From NCBI GenBank assembly GCA_964407165.1, contig CAYOUJ010000020.1, forward strand, positions 1 to 38,222: a stretch of 38,222 nt of DNA, read 5' to 3'. The notes under the pieces are model-generated. The model did no database searches, was not told the origin of the DNA, and saw only the letters and a program-made list of their open reading frames with translations. Positions 8,185-19,229 of this stretch are shown one piece after another (position 1 is the stretch's first letter; every line of letters starts with the position of its first letter). This DNA comes from CAZPKH01 sp964407165 (GTDB lineage Bacteria > Bacteroidota > Bacteroidia > Bacteroidales > Muribaculaceae). The position numbers and the translations under genes are program-made.

Positions 8185-8254
8185 GCCAATCGATGGATTA
8201 TCGACCCCCAATCGATAACCCATCGGTTGGCTGTCGATTTCTAAAAACTAAAAA
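8185..8254. terminator. ATCGAT-family hairpin followed by two CTAAAAA units
   Basis: GCCAATCGATGG (8185-8196) pairs with CCATCGGTTGGC (8220-8231) with one G-U mismatch, around further ATCGA words. CTAAAAA units at 8241-8247 and 8248-8254 follow, leading to the ettA start. The hairpin is the probable terminator of the FHA transcript. Confidence 0.6.
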
Positions 8255-8271
8255 CTATATCCTGTTTGCCA

Positions 8272-9957
<1,686 letters not shown>

Positions 9958-9969
9958 CCTCTGACACCC

Positions 9970-10063
9970 CATCGGCCATCATCGACCCCAATCGATAATC
10001 ATCGATAATCAATCGACAGCCCATCGATTATTTTCGATAGGTTATCGATTGATTATCGATTGG
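9970..10063. repeat. ATCGAT-family repeat with a 14-bp inverted repeat
   Basis: The gap is built from ATCGATAATC-like words. Positions 9988-10001 and 10050-10063 are an exact 14-bp inverted repeat (CCAATCGATAATCA / TGATTATCGATTGG). Related words lie before ettA (8185-8231) and after the next gene (15062-15117). It probably ends ettA transcription. Confidence 0.75.
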
Positions 10064-10095
10064 CTCGTTTTCTTGCCTGTTTGCTCGCTTTTTGG

Positions 10096-10103
10096 TAAAT
10101 TTG
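10096..10103 (+). promoter_or_regulatory. -7 box (TAAATTTG) for the large secreted protein
   Basis: TAAATTTG matches TAnnTTTG and is followed by an AT-rich leader of about 50 bases to the ATG at 10157. Confidence 0.6.
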
Positions 10104-10156
10104 CAGCCGATTTTAAATCATTCTATAAAGCATTTTCACCAATTATCTAATTTATA

Positions 10157-13100
10157 ATGACTAAACATCTACTCAGACCTGCATTGCTCGTCATGGCGCT
10201 GTGGGCTGCCTTCGCGGCGTCGGCCGCCGAGTCGCTCAGCATCCCCTACGTCAACGCCTGCAACGACAAGACCACGGCCACGCTCGTGAGTGGCACCACC
10301 AAGTCATGGACATCATCCACCGGCTCCGGCGGCTATTTCCAAATCCAACGCAAGAGCTCATCCGTGGGCTACGACGCCGCGGCTTTCTTCGGCCCCTTCG
10401 ACCTCAAGGGGGGCACGGCTTACCGCATCGACGCCGACATCGCAACAAGCTCGACAGCCTACAAGGCCGTGGCAAAGGTGGGCACAGCCACCTCACCCGC
10501 CATCAACTATATCAACGTCTTCGGCACCAACGCCTCCGTGGTGAGCACCTCGGCGACCGTGCCCGTGACCGTGCCGTTCTACTACCAGCCGGCAACGGAC
10601 ATGGACGGCGTTTACATCTGCGTATACTTTGACTCGGAGACTCCCGCGTCGTTCACCTACCTGCGTCTCTTCCAATTTGCCATCGAGACCGTTGCATCGA
10701 TACCCCCGGGCCAAGTAAGCGACATCGTGGTCACCCCCGACGCCACGGGCCTGAAGAAGGCTGACTTCAGCTTCAAGGCCCCCGCCACCGACGCCGTGGG
10801 CAACGCCCTCAGCTCGCTCGACGCCGTCAAGGTGCTGTGGGAGGGTAACGAGATATACAGCAAGTCCTCCCCTACCCCGGGCGAGACGCTGACATTCAGC
10901 CGCGACTTCTCGCAGGCCACCAAGCACACATTCCAGTTCTACGCTTACCGCGACGGAGTGGCCAGCCAGATGGCCGAGACGTCTGTTCAGATCGGCAGCA
11001 GCATCCCCGCGCTGTCGATGACCAACTCATCGACTGACGGATACGGCGCGCGCCACACATACCGCGCACAGTACATGCCCACGGGAGAGGTCAAGCTCGC
11101 CCTCGACTACATCGCCGCCGAGAAGCACAAGGGCAACGGCGAGACGTTCACCGTCGTGCGCATGCCTGACAACGTGACCGTGGCCACCGCCTCGTCGACT
11201 GCCGACGTCACCGACACCGCCTTCCCCACAGACAAGCGCGTATCCTACTGGTACGTGGCCACCGTCTATGACGCCGACGGCGGCGCCACCTCCACGCAAT
11301 ACACCTCGTCGGTAATTTCCATCAACAACCCGACGGACTACCTCGTGGCCTTCTCCTACAACCGCGAAACTCCCACCGACAACGCCATCAGCGAGATGAC
11401 CCTCTTCGACATCTCCGGCAAGGGCTACGTCTGGAACTACAACACCAACGGCTTTGCCAGCACCAACAACACTGACAACATGCTCGTCACCCCGGGCGTG
11501 AAGCTCGAGAAGGGCAAGTTTTACCGCTTCTCTGCCACCGTCAGCGCCGCCAACTCCGGCGTGGGCTTCGAGCTGCTCCGCGGCCTGTCGAACCACCCCG
11601 ACTACCAGACCGTCAAGGTGCGTGACTACGAGCTGGCAGTCTTCAGCCAGGAGGAGCCGGCATACGGCTACTTCCAGGCCGACACCACCGCCAACGTCTT
11701 CTTCAGCATCCACGGCTACAACACCGACAACCCCGACAATCTCAACACCATACGCCTACACGGCCTGACCGTCACGGAGGTGAGCGACGACCTGCCCGGC
11801 CCCGTGGCCGACCTCAACGTCAGCTACACCTCCTCCACCGCCGCCGTCATCTCGTTCACCGCCTCCCCCACCAACATCGGAGGCACGGCACAGCGCTCGC
11901 TGACAGCCGTCTACGTCTACAAGGACGGCGAATTGATCAAGACGTTTGAAAACCCGACTCCCGGCCAGACCTACACCCTCGACGTGCCCGTGGAGAGCGG
12001 CGTCACCAGCACCTACCGCGTCACTCCGGCCAACGAGGCCGGCACCGGTGACTATGCGGAGGTGAAGGTCGGACTCATCACGCCCCCCTACTCCAACGCC
12101 TTCGACAGCAAGGATGCACTCGTCGGCTATGACATCGTCGACGTAGGCCTCGACGGTTTCACCTGGCATATACAGAGCAACAAGGCCCGTGCCTACGACA
12201 ACATGAGCAACTGCCTCAACGACTGGCTCATCACCCCGCCGATACACCTCGAGGGAGGTCAGTGGTACAAGGCGCAGTACAACACCTGGTCTGACAGCGA
12301 CGGCACCGACAATACGCTCACGCTCTACATCGGCACGAAGTCTGACCCCTCGGCCATGACCACCGCCGTGGTTGGCCCGACGGCCGTAACCAACACCTCC
12401 GCCGCACGTGTCAAGGATTACTTCTCCGTGGCCGAGACCGGCGAATATTATCTTGCCTTCCATGCCTTCAACGACAAGGAGAACGCGTGCCCGCTGTGGC
12501 TGACCGACTTCACCCTCTCGGCTCCCATCAGCGCCGAGGTGCCCGCTGCCGGCGAGATCACCGTCACCCCTGACGCCCTCGGAGCGCTCAAGGCAGACGT
12601 CACTGTCACCCTCCCCACCAAGACCATCGCCGGCGCCGAGCTGACATCGCTCACCAAGCTCACACTCTACATCGACGACGTGCAGACGGCCGAGAAGACA
12701 GTGGCCTTAGGCGACGGCACCGCCACCTTCAACCTCACCGACCTGACCGAGGGCATCCACGAGTTTGCCGTATATCCGTCGAACTCTTACGGCACCGGCC
12801 GCGAATGCGAGGCAAAGGCTTACATCGGCATCAACGTACCCTCCTACCCCCTCGACTTCACCGTCTCGCTGACCGACGAAGACGGGCAGGTGCACTTCTC
12901 GTGGAACCCGCCGACCACTGACAAGGACGGCTTCCCCATCAACCCCGACCTGCTCACATACGACCTGTTTATCTACACCTACGACTCCACCGACGGCGCC
13001 AGTGAGCTGACATTCGCCGGGAACCTCAGCACCACCGAATACACATACCGCGTGCAGGGCTCGACGGCCGAGCAGCAGTTCTACCGCTTCGGCGTCCGCG

Positions 13101-15046
13101 CCTACACCTCCAAGGGGGGCGGCTCCGGCTTCCTCGCCCCCTACATCGCCGTAGGCCCGGCATACAAGATGCCCTTCCTCGAGTCGTGGGCAAGCTACAC
13201 CCCGGAGCACCTCTTCCGGTTCCTCAACTACGACAATTACCTCTTCTCGTCGTGGGGCTACGCACCGTCCAACCTCATCGGCATCCCCTGCTTCGACGGC
13301 GACGACGGCTATGCATGCTTCGAGGCCATCAGCGCCGGCGCCTCCTCCGCCCTCGTCAGCGGCCGCGTCAGCATCACCGGCACCAAGCCGCAGCTGAGCA
13401 TATTCACCTACAACCTCGCCGAAGACGGCAACGTCGACACCAACAAGCTCGGCTTCAAGGTATGCCCCCGCGGCTCCACGGAGTTCGTCGAGGTGGCCAC
13501 CAAGACCGTCAACGAATGGGCGGGCGGGCTCCCCGGCTGGCAGAAAATCATCGTCGACCTCTCCGACTACGTCGGCAAGGAGATTGAGATAGCCCTCACC
13601 GGCGAGGCCTGGAGCAACCAGTACATCCTGGTCGACCGCATGCAGGTCACCGAGGCTCCCGCCATCGACATGAACGCCGCCTGCGTCACCGTCCCCGAGG
13701 AGCTGTTCATCGGCGTTGACAACGCCCTGACCGGCACCATCCGCAACACCGGCACCGCCGAGGCCTCCGGCACCGTCACCCTCATGCGCGACGGCCGCGA
13801 CATCGCCAAGCAGGAGTTCACCCTCGCCGCCGGCGCAATGAAGACCGTCGACTTTGCCGACCGCTTCGACGCCGCCGACGTCTCCGACACCCGCACCTTC
13901 ACATATACTATATATGTCGAGGCCGAAGGCGACGTCGACGTCACCGACAACACCTCCGGCGAAGTCACCGCCAAGGTAGTCGACAACAGCGGCTACCCGA
14001 CCGTGCAGAACCTCCTGGCCACCTCCGGCGACGACTCGCAGAGCATCAACGTCACCTGGACCGCCCCCGACGTGCCCGAGAAAGCCTCGGAGATTACCGA
14101 CGACCTCGAGAGCTATCCCTCATGGAGCACCATGTACACCGGCGTGGGTGACTACACTTTCATCGACGCCGACGGCGTGGGCGTCAGCCAGGTGGTGGGC
14201 ATAGACTGGCCCATTCCGCTGGCCTCCGACCAGTCGTTCTTCCTCTGCGACTTCTCCGACACATGCTTCATCGCCGCCCGCGAGGCTTACCCGACACGCT
14301 TCATCGCCCACTCCGGCGACAAGGCTTTCGTAAGCATCTGCCCCTACGACCGCTCTAACTACGGCACAGACGACTGGCTGATACTCCCCCGCCTGTCGGG
14401 CGACGCGCAGACCATCTCGTTCTACGCCCGCTCCGCCTCCGAGGGCTATCCGGAGAACTTCTATGTCTACACCTCGACGACCTCCCGCAGCGAGAGCGCG
14501 TTCACACAGATCGGCTTCGAGTCGTCGATACCTGCCGAGTACACCAAGTACAGCTACGAGGTGCCCGCCGGAACGAAGTATTTCGCCATCCGCCACTACA
14601 AGTTCTACGGATTCCTCTTCTACGTCGACGACATCACCTTCACCCCCGCCGGCAACGAGGAGCTCGTGCTACAGGGCTACCGTGTCCGCCAGAGTGGCGA
14701 CGTGGTGGCCGACTATGACGCCACAAGCCGCAAGCACGTCGACACCGCGCCCAAGGATGGTGTCAACAGCTACGTGGTCAGCGCCGTCTATAACCGCGGC
14801 GAAGGCCCCGGCACCGAGGTGCTCGCCGAGTTCTCGGCCATCGACCGCATGCTCACCGGTGCCCCCGTGGCCATCGGCGACCGCGGCTGCATACGCGTCT
14901 ACAATGCAGACGGAGAGACGGTGACCGTCTTTGACACCGCCGGCCGCGTGGTCTACACCGGCGACGCCCGCAGCGAGATCCCCGCCACGGCCGGTGTCTA
15001 CATCGTACGCATCGCCGCCGACACCTTCAAGGTAGCGGTTAGATAA
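10157..15046 (+). CDS. Large secreted multi-domain protein with a type IX-like C-terminal sorting domain
   Basis: The 1629-residue product starts with a signal peptide (about 1-24, ending near FAASAAE). Fibronectin-III-like units lie near 184-280, 547-640 and 800-900. Jelly-roll 'choice-of-anchor J' type domains lie near 643-790, 1003-1170 and 1314-1490 (DWLITPPIHLEGG, DDWLILPRLSG). A CARDB-like segment is at about 1172-1277. The last ~65 residues (IRVYNADGETVTVFDTAGRVVY... GVYIVRI) match the type A C-terminal sorting domain of type IX secretion in Bacteroidetes. It is thus likely exported and anchored at or released from the cell surface; the repeats suggest a glycan- or matrix-binding role. 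No catalytic motif was seen. An AT-rich palindrome interrupts the frame at 13901-13917. Confidence 0.8.
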   Translation: MTKHLLRPALLVMALWAAFAASAAESLSIPYVNACNDKTTATLVSGTTKSWTSSTGSGGYFQIQRKSSSVGYDAAAFFGPFDLKGGTAYRIDADIATSSTAYKAVAKVGTATSPAINYINVFGTNASVVSTSATVPVTVPFYYQPATDMDGVYICVYFDSETPASFTYLRLFQFAIETVASIPPGQVSDIVVTPDATGLKKADFSFKAPATDAVGNALSSLDAVKVLWEGNEIYSKSSPTPGETLTFSRDFSQATKHTFQFYAYRDGVASQMAETSVQIGSSIPALSMTNSSTDGYGARHTYRAQYMPTGEVKLALDYIAAEKHKGNGETFTVVRMPDNVTVATASSTADVTDTAFPTDKRVSYWYVATVYDADGGATSTQYTSSVISINNPTDYLVAFSYNRETPTDNAISEMTLFDISGKGYVWNYNTNGFASTNNTDNMLVTPGVKLEKGKFYRFSATVSAANSGVGFELLRGLSNHPDYQTVKVRDYELAVFSQEEPAYGYFQADTTANVFFSIHGYNTDNPDNLNTIRLHGLTVTEVSDDLPGPVADLNVSYTSSTAAVISFTASPTNIGGTAQRSLTAVYVYKDGELIKTFENPTPGQTYTLDVPVESGVTSTYRVTPANEAGTGDYAEVKVGLITPPYSNAFDSKDALVGYDIVDVGLDGFTWHIQSNKARAYDNMSNCLNDWLITPPIHLEGGQWYKAQYNTWSDSDGTDNTLTLYIGTKSDPSAMTTAVVGPTAVTNTSAARVKDYFSVAETGEYYLAFHAFNDKENACPLWLTDFTLSAPISAEVPAAGEITVTPDALGALKADVTVTLPTKTIAGAELTSLTKLTLYIDDVQTAEKTVALGDGTATFNLTDLTEGIHEFAVYPSNSYGTGRECEAKAYIGINVPSYPLDFTVSLTDEDGQVHFSWNPPTTDKDGFPINPDLLTYDLFIYTYDSTDGASELTFAGNLSTTEYTYRVQGSTAEQQFYRFGVRAYTSKGGGSGFLAPYIAVGPAYKMPFLESWASYTPEHLFRFLNYDNYLFSSWGYAPSNLIGIPCFDGDDGYACFEAISAGASSALVSGRVSITGTKPQLSIFTYNLAEDGNVDTNKLGFKVCPRGSTEFVEVATKTVNEWAGGLPGWQKIIVDLSDYVGKEIEIALTGEAWSNQYILVDRMQVTEAPAIDMNAACVTVPEELFIGVDNALTGTIRNTGTAEASGTVTLMRDGRDIAKQEFTLAAGAMKTVDFADRFDAADVSDTRTFTYTIYVEAEGDVDVTDNTSGEVTAKVVDNSGYPTVQNLLATSGDDSQSINVTWTAPDVPEKASEITDDLESYPSWSTMYTGVGDYTFIDADGVGVSQVVGIDWPIPLASDQSFFLCDFSDTCFIAAREAYPTRFIAHSGDKAFVSICPYDRSNYGTDDWLILPRLSGDAQTISFYARSASEGYPENFYVYTSTTSRSESAFTQIGFESSIPAEYTKYSYEVPAGTKYFAIRHYKFYGFLFYVDDITFTPAGNEELVLQGYRVRQSGDVVADYDATSRKHVDTAPKDGVNSYVVSAVYNRGEGPGTEVLAEFSAIDRMLTGAPVAIGDRGCIRVYNADGETVTVFDTAGRVVYTGDARSEIPATAGVYIVRIAADTFKVAVR

Positions 15047-15061
15047 TTAGCTAATTACGAC

Positions 15062-15117
15062 AATAATCGATGGCTGTCGACAATTATCGATATGCCATCG
15101 ATTATTATCGATTGGCC
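15062..15117. terminator. ATCGAT-family hairpin after the large secreted protein
   Basis: AATAATCGATGGC (15062-15074) and GCCATCGATTATT (15094-15106) are exact reverse complements around a 19-base loop that itself contains TCGA words. It is the third member of the ATCGAT intergenic family and the likely terminator before tgt. Confidence 0.75.
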
Positions 15118-15131
15118 AACTGCTCTTAAAT

Positions 15132-16262
15132 ATGGATTTCAAGATTAACGCCACCGCCCCCGGCACCAACGCCCGCGCCGGCACCATCTATACCGACCAC
15201 GGCCCCGTCGAGACACCCATCTTCATGCCCGTGGGCACCGTCGGCTCCGTCAAGGCCGTGCATCAGCATGAGCTCACCGACGACGTGCGCGCGCAGATAA
15301 TACTCGGCAACACATACCACCTCTACCTGCGCCCCGGCACCGAGTTGCTTGAGAAAGCCGGCGGCCTTCACCGCTTCATCGGCTGGGACCGGCCCATGCT
15401 CACCGACTCCGGAGGCTTCCAGGTCTTCTCCCTCTCCGACCGCCGCAAGCTCACCGACGAGGGCGTCACCTTCCGTAGCCACCTCGACGGCTCAAAGCAC
15501 CTCTTCACCCCCGAGCGCGTGGTCGACATACAGCGCAGCATCGGCGCCGACATCATGATGGCCCTCGACGAGTGCCCTCCCGGCACCGCCGAGCGCGCGT
15601 ACGCCCGCCGCTCGCTTGACCTCACCCTCCGATGGATGGAACGCGGGTGGCATCGCTTCAAGGAGACCGAGCCGCTGTACGGCCATTCGCAGGCATTCTT
15701 CCCCATCGTCCAAGGCGTGACCTATAAAGACCTGCGCCGCGAGAGCGCACAGCGCGTGGCCGAGCTGGGTGCCGACGGAAACGCAATCGGCGGACTCGCC
15801 GTCGGCGAACCGGCAGAGGTCATGTATGAGATGATAGAGGTGGTGGGTGAGATACTCCCCGCCGACCGGCCGCGCTACCTCATGGGCGTAGGCACACCCG
15901 CCAACATCCTCGAGGCCATAGACCGCGGCGTCGACATGATGGACTGCGTCATGCCCACCCGCAACGGTCGCAACGGCTACTTGTTCACACCCGACGGCAT
16001 CATGAACATGCGCAACAAGAAGTGGGCCGACGACTTCTCACCCCTGCAGGCCGACGGCGCCTCATTCGTCGACCGCGCGTACACCAAGGCATACGTGCGC
16101 CACCTTTTCGTCAGCAGCGAGCTGCTGGCGCTGCAGATCGGCTCGCTGCACAACCTCGCCTTCTACCTGTGGCTCGTCGGCGAGGCCCGCCGCCACATCG
16201 TCGACGGCACCTTCGCCACCTGGAAAGCCGCCATGATCCCCCGTCTGTCCCGCCGCCTCTGA
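15132..16262 (+). CDS. tgt: tRNA-guanine transglycosylase (queuine tRNA-ribosyltransferase) without the zinc cysteines
   Basis: This 376-residue enzyme exchanges G34 of GUN-anticodon tRNAs for the queuosine precursor. Landmarks are TDSGGFQVFSL (D92, corresponding to E. coli D89) and VDMMDCVMPTRNGRNG (D271, matching the nucleophile D264). E. coli Tgt binds zinc with C302, C304, C307 and H333. The aligned positions with identical spacing here are G309, S311, D314 and H340, so three of four ligands are missing (text QADGASFVDRAY). The rest of the fold is intact, which suggests a zinc-free family variant rather than a dead gene; I recall similar Bacteroidetes Tgt sequences but could not verify. 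No -7 box is evident, so its transcription start is unclear. Confidence 0.93.
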   Translation: MDFKINATAPGTNARAGTIYTDHGPVETPIFMPVGTVGSVKAVHQHELTDDVRAQIILGNTYHLYLRPGTELLEKAGGLHRFIGWDRPMLTDSGGFQVFSLSDRRKLTDEGVTFRSHLDGSKHLFTPERVVDIQRSIGADIMMALDECPPGTAERAYARRSLDLTLRWMERGWHRFKETEPLYGHSQAFFPIVQGVTYKDLRRESAQRVAELGADGNAIGGLAVGEPAEVMYEMIEVVGEILPADRPRYLMGVGTPANILEAIDRGVDMMDCVMPTRNGRNGYLFTPDGIMNMRNKKWADDFSPLQADGASFVDRAYTKAYVRHLFVSSELLALQIGSLHNLAFYLWLVGEARRHIVDGTFATWKAAMIPRLSRRL

Positions 16263-16410
16263 TTTCGCTTTTTTAACACCCCTGCACCCGCTTCTTGCCT
16301 ACCCCTCCCCTACCTTTGCCCCACGCAAAGAAAATTCCAAGCCCCGTTTTCTACAAAATAAACTACAAAATTGCTATCTTTGCACTGAATAATCCAATCT
16401 TCCGAAAAAA
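16263..16410. promoter_or_regulatory. Two -7 boxes upstream of the restriction-modification operon
   Basis: TACCTTTG (16311-16318) and TATCTTTG (16375-16382) both fit TAnnTTTG on the + strand. The second is 28 bases before the TTG start at 16411 and is the likely main promoter. GC content falls sharply here compared with tgt, marking the left edge of the lower-GC segment. No gene is convincing in this gap; a 62-codon frame at 16295-16483 overlaps the next gene and is not supported. Confidence 0.65.
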
Positions 16411-19224
16411 TTGTTTTATAAACTTATTGAATACCGGCGCGATGAATGGCTTTCACAAGCGGATTGCCCAATTAAGGAACTGATCGGCTATATGTTCAGT
16501 CGCGGCTATATGCGTGACGCCCAAATAGAGGCCATCAAAACGTACCTCTATTTGAAAATCGCCTGTGACAATAGGTCTCTTTTGAGTCTTTTTTGCGGCG
16601 GGAAGTTTAATTCGGCCAATTTGGAAGAATTGGAAATCAGTCAATCGTTCAGGCAGTATTTAGTTGCTCACCCGGCAGCACAAGCCTTGTTTGAATATTC
16701 CGGCATAAAGGATTCCGCCGGGCAGCCGGTTGCAAAAGGATTAGCCAACCACATCAAATCAAATTTTGAGGCAATAGATTTTGCCGGCTGTCTTAGAAGA
16801 ATTTTTTATGAAGTTGACTACCCTGAATACATCTTTAGCCTGCCCATGGGTGCCGGCAAGACGTATCTGATGGCGGCCTTCATTTATCTGGATTTATATT
16901 TTGCGTCAAACGAGCCTGACAATCCGGCTTTTAGCCACAACTTCTTGATTCTTATCCCTTCGGGGCTCAAGTCTTCAATCATTGACAGCATCAGGGAGAT
17001 TCAGGAGTTTGACCCCTCCTGGATCATCCCTGAGCCGGCGGCCTCACGGCTTAAGCGGATGCTGAAATTTGAAGTGCTCGACGAGTTAAAATCTGGCAAC
17101 AAGAGCAATATCGTGCGCAACCCCAACGCCCAGAAGATCAATGCCTACCGGCCTTTTGACTCTCTGATGGGACTGGTGGCTGTGGTCAATGCGGAGAAGA
17201 TTATATATGACGGCGTAGACAAGGCTGATGCTGATACCGCATTGTTTTCCAAAGAGGAGCTGGCAAAGCATACTTTAGCCAACGAGCTGCGCAAGATGCT
17301 GGGGAGCCTGCCGTTCCTGTCTCTGCTGATCGATGAAGTGCATCACGCCGCCGACGACGAGCTGAAGCTGCGCAAAGTGGTGAAACAATGGCAGATGCGG
17401 GGAAATGTCAAATCCATCCTTGGCTTTTCAGGCACGCCAAACTTGGCTAAGGCAGAAAGGATAAGAATTTCTGACACCTTCGAAATAAGCAACAAGCAGC
17501 TCAACAATGTTGTCTACTATTATCCACTTATCCAGGCTATAGGCAACTTCTTGAAAACGCCGGAGGTAAAGTATCTCGATTCGTCTGGCAGCGAAGACAC
17601 GGTGCTGAGACGCGGTGTTGAGGAGTTTCTTGACAAGTTTGGCAAAACGGTTTATCCTGACGGCTGCTGTGCCAAATTGGCTGTATATTGCGGACAGATT
17701 GCGCATCTGGAGGAGGAGGTCTATCCCATCGTGGCCCGAATATTAATGGAAAGAGGCTACAATCCGGCTGAAACCATCCTCAAATATCACCAAGGCAACA
17801 ACGCATACAAATGTGACACTGAGGCCGAGCTGACGTTCAAGTCTCTCGACATGCCCTTCACCACAAAAAAAATAATTCTTTTGGTGCAGATAGGCAAGGA
17901 GGGATGGAACTGCCGCAGCCTCACAAGCGTCATTCTCCCCCACAAGGGTGCGTGTCCCACCAACATGGTTCTTCAGACGTCATGCCGCTGCCTGCGCCAA
18001 GTGCAGAAGGGCGCCATAGAACCGGCCCTGATATGGCTTAACAAGACAAATGCCGACCAGCTGAACAAGCAGCTTCAAAGCGAGCAGAACATTACGCTGA
18101 AAGAGTTCAGCTCACTTCCGGACAACACCCCTAAGGAGATACACCGTCATTCACGGATGGACACGGTAAAGCTCCCGGACTTGGAGTTTTACCAGCTACG
18201 GGTTGAATATATTGCCGAAGTCAAGGAACAGCCGTCACCTGTGCGTGACCTGCTGCGGTCGCTAAATCTGCCCGAGCACGATGTCATTGTGGAGACAACC
18301 CAGGACCTGGCCGGGGAGGTCAAAAGCACAGACTGGCTGACGGACAGCCGGACAGAGCGCTTCACATTCTACCAATGGCTGCTGACTGTCTCGAAAGAGG
18401 GTTTCGGCAAGCCATCGATGAAACAGCTGATGGAGTACCGCGACGAACTTCAGGACATATTCACTGCCATCTGTGACAGCGACGGCTCGCCCAGTCAAAA
18501 ATATGACCACGCGGCTGTCCGTAAAAACATACGTCTGTGTTTCTACAAGAAACGATCGCTGGCAGTAAAGCAAGACATTGTTTCAGAATCGGCATCGTTG
18601 CTCCAAGTCGAGAACCTCGTCTCGCCATTGTTTGTTGCTGACGACTCGCTGTTCACTCCTCCGCAAAATGAGGTCGACATGATAGTCTCAAAGAGAGAAT
18701 ACTCGCCGGAGACACTTGCCGCCATCGAATTGCTGCGCAGCCAGGGGCTGCCGACTCCCCCCCTCCCGCAAAAGCACCTCAACACCTACCACTACCTGCC
18801 ATATCATTTCGACAGCTCCTTTGAGCAGAAATATTTTCTCCGCGCCGCCCTTCCGCTGATCCAAGACAGGGGGCTGGAACTGTATTTCAACGGTGACGAC
18901 CTGATCACAGAGTTCAAAATCAAATGTTTCCGAAAGGAGGGAAACAACTGGAGGTATATCGGCCGGTATGTGCCCGACTTCCTCATGCTGAGCCGCACCC
19001 CCGAAGGCAAAATTGACAAAGTATGCATTATAGAGACAAAAGGCAAAGTCTACGCAAATAACTTTGCTGACCGAAAAGATTTTATGGAGACAGAGTTTAT
19101 CCACCAGAACAATGACAAATTCGGATATGCCCGTTTTGCTTTCCTTTATGTCGAGGACACCCTCACAGAGGAACAGCAGCGGCAAAAGACCATCTCCACG
19201 ATAACAGAATTTTTCAACGCATAG
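16411..19224 (+). CDS. Type III-like restriction enzyme Res subunit (SF2 helicase plus nuclease)
   Basis: This 937-residue protein has Walker A PMGAGKTY (K150), a DEVH box (308-311), GFSGTP (338-343) and a C-terminal PD-(D/E)xK nuclease motif, RYVPDF (D856) then IETKGK (E875, K877). Type III Res subunits translocate or slide on DNA by ATP hydrolysis and cut when in complex with Mod. The start is a TTG at 16411: the frame FYKLIEYRRDEWL is conserved-looking, begins 28 bases after a good promoter, and has no upstream ATG; an internal ATG at 16492 would delete it. GC is lower than the flanks. The mod gene follows after 5 bases, giving the order res-mod, the reverse of classical mod-res operons. 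Confidence 0.85.
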   Translation: MFYKLIEYRRDEWLSQADCPIKELIGYMFSRGYMRDAQIEAIKTYLYLKIACDNRSLLSLFCGGKFNSANLEELEISQSFRQYLVAHPAAQALFEYSGIKDSAGQPVAKGLANHIKSNFEAIDFAGCLRRIFYEVDYPEYIFSLPMGAGKTYLMAAFIYLDLYFASNEPDNPAFSHNFLILIPSGLKSSIIDSIREIQEFDPSWIIPEPAASRLKRMLKFEVLDELKSGNKSNIVRNPNAQKINAYRPFDSLMGLVAVVNAEKIIYDGVDKADADTALFSKEELAKHTLANELRKMLGSLPFLSLLIDEVHHAADDELKLRKVVKQWQMRGNVKSILGFSGTPNLAKAERIRISDTFEISNKQLNNVVYYYPLIQAIGNFLKTPEVKYLDSSGSEDTVLRRGVEEFLDKFGKTVYPDGCCAKLAVYCGQIAHLEEEVYPIVARILMERGYNPAETILKYHQGNNAYKCDTEAELTFKSLDMPFTTKKIILLVQIGKEGWNCRSLTSVILPHKGACPTNMVLQTSCRCLRQVQKGAIEPALIWLNKTNADQLNKQLQSEQNITLKEFSSLPDNTPKEIHRHSRMDTVKLPDLEFYQLRVEYIAEVKEQPSPVRDLLRSLNLPEHDVIVETTQDLAGEVKSTDWLTDSRTERFTFYQWLLTVSKEGFGKPSMKQLMEYRDELQDIFTAICDSDGSPSQKYDHAAVRKNIRLCFYKKRSLAVKQDIVSESASLLQVENLVSPLFVADDSLFTPPQNEVDMIVSKREYSPETLAAIELLRSQGLPTPPLPQKHLNTYHYLPYHFDSSFEQKYFLRAALPLIQDRGLELYFNGDDLITEFKIKCFRKEGNNWRYIGRYVPDFLMLSRTPEGKIDKVCIIETKGKVYANNFADRKDFMETEFIHQNNDKFGYARFAFLYVEDTLTEEQQRQKTISTITEFFNA

Positions 19225-19229
19225 AAACA

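Noticed and set aside
16295..16483. Small + strand frame before res
   Set aside because: It overlaps the res start in another frame, spans the promoter at 16375-16382, and has proline-rich then AT-rich composition unlike a protein.
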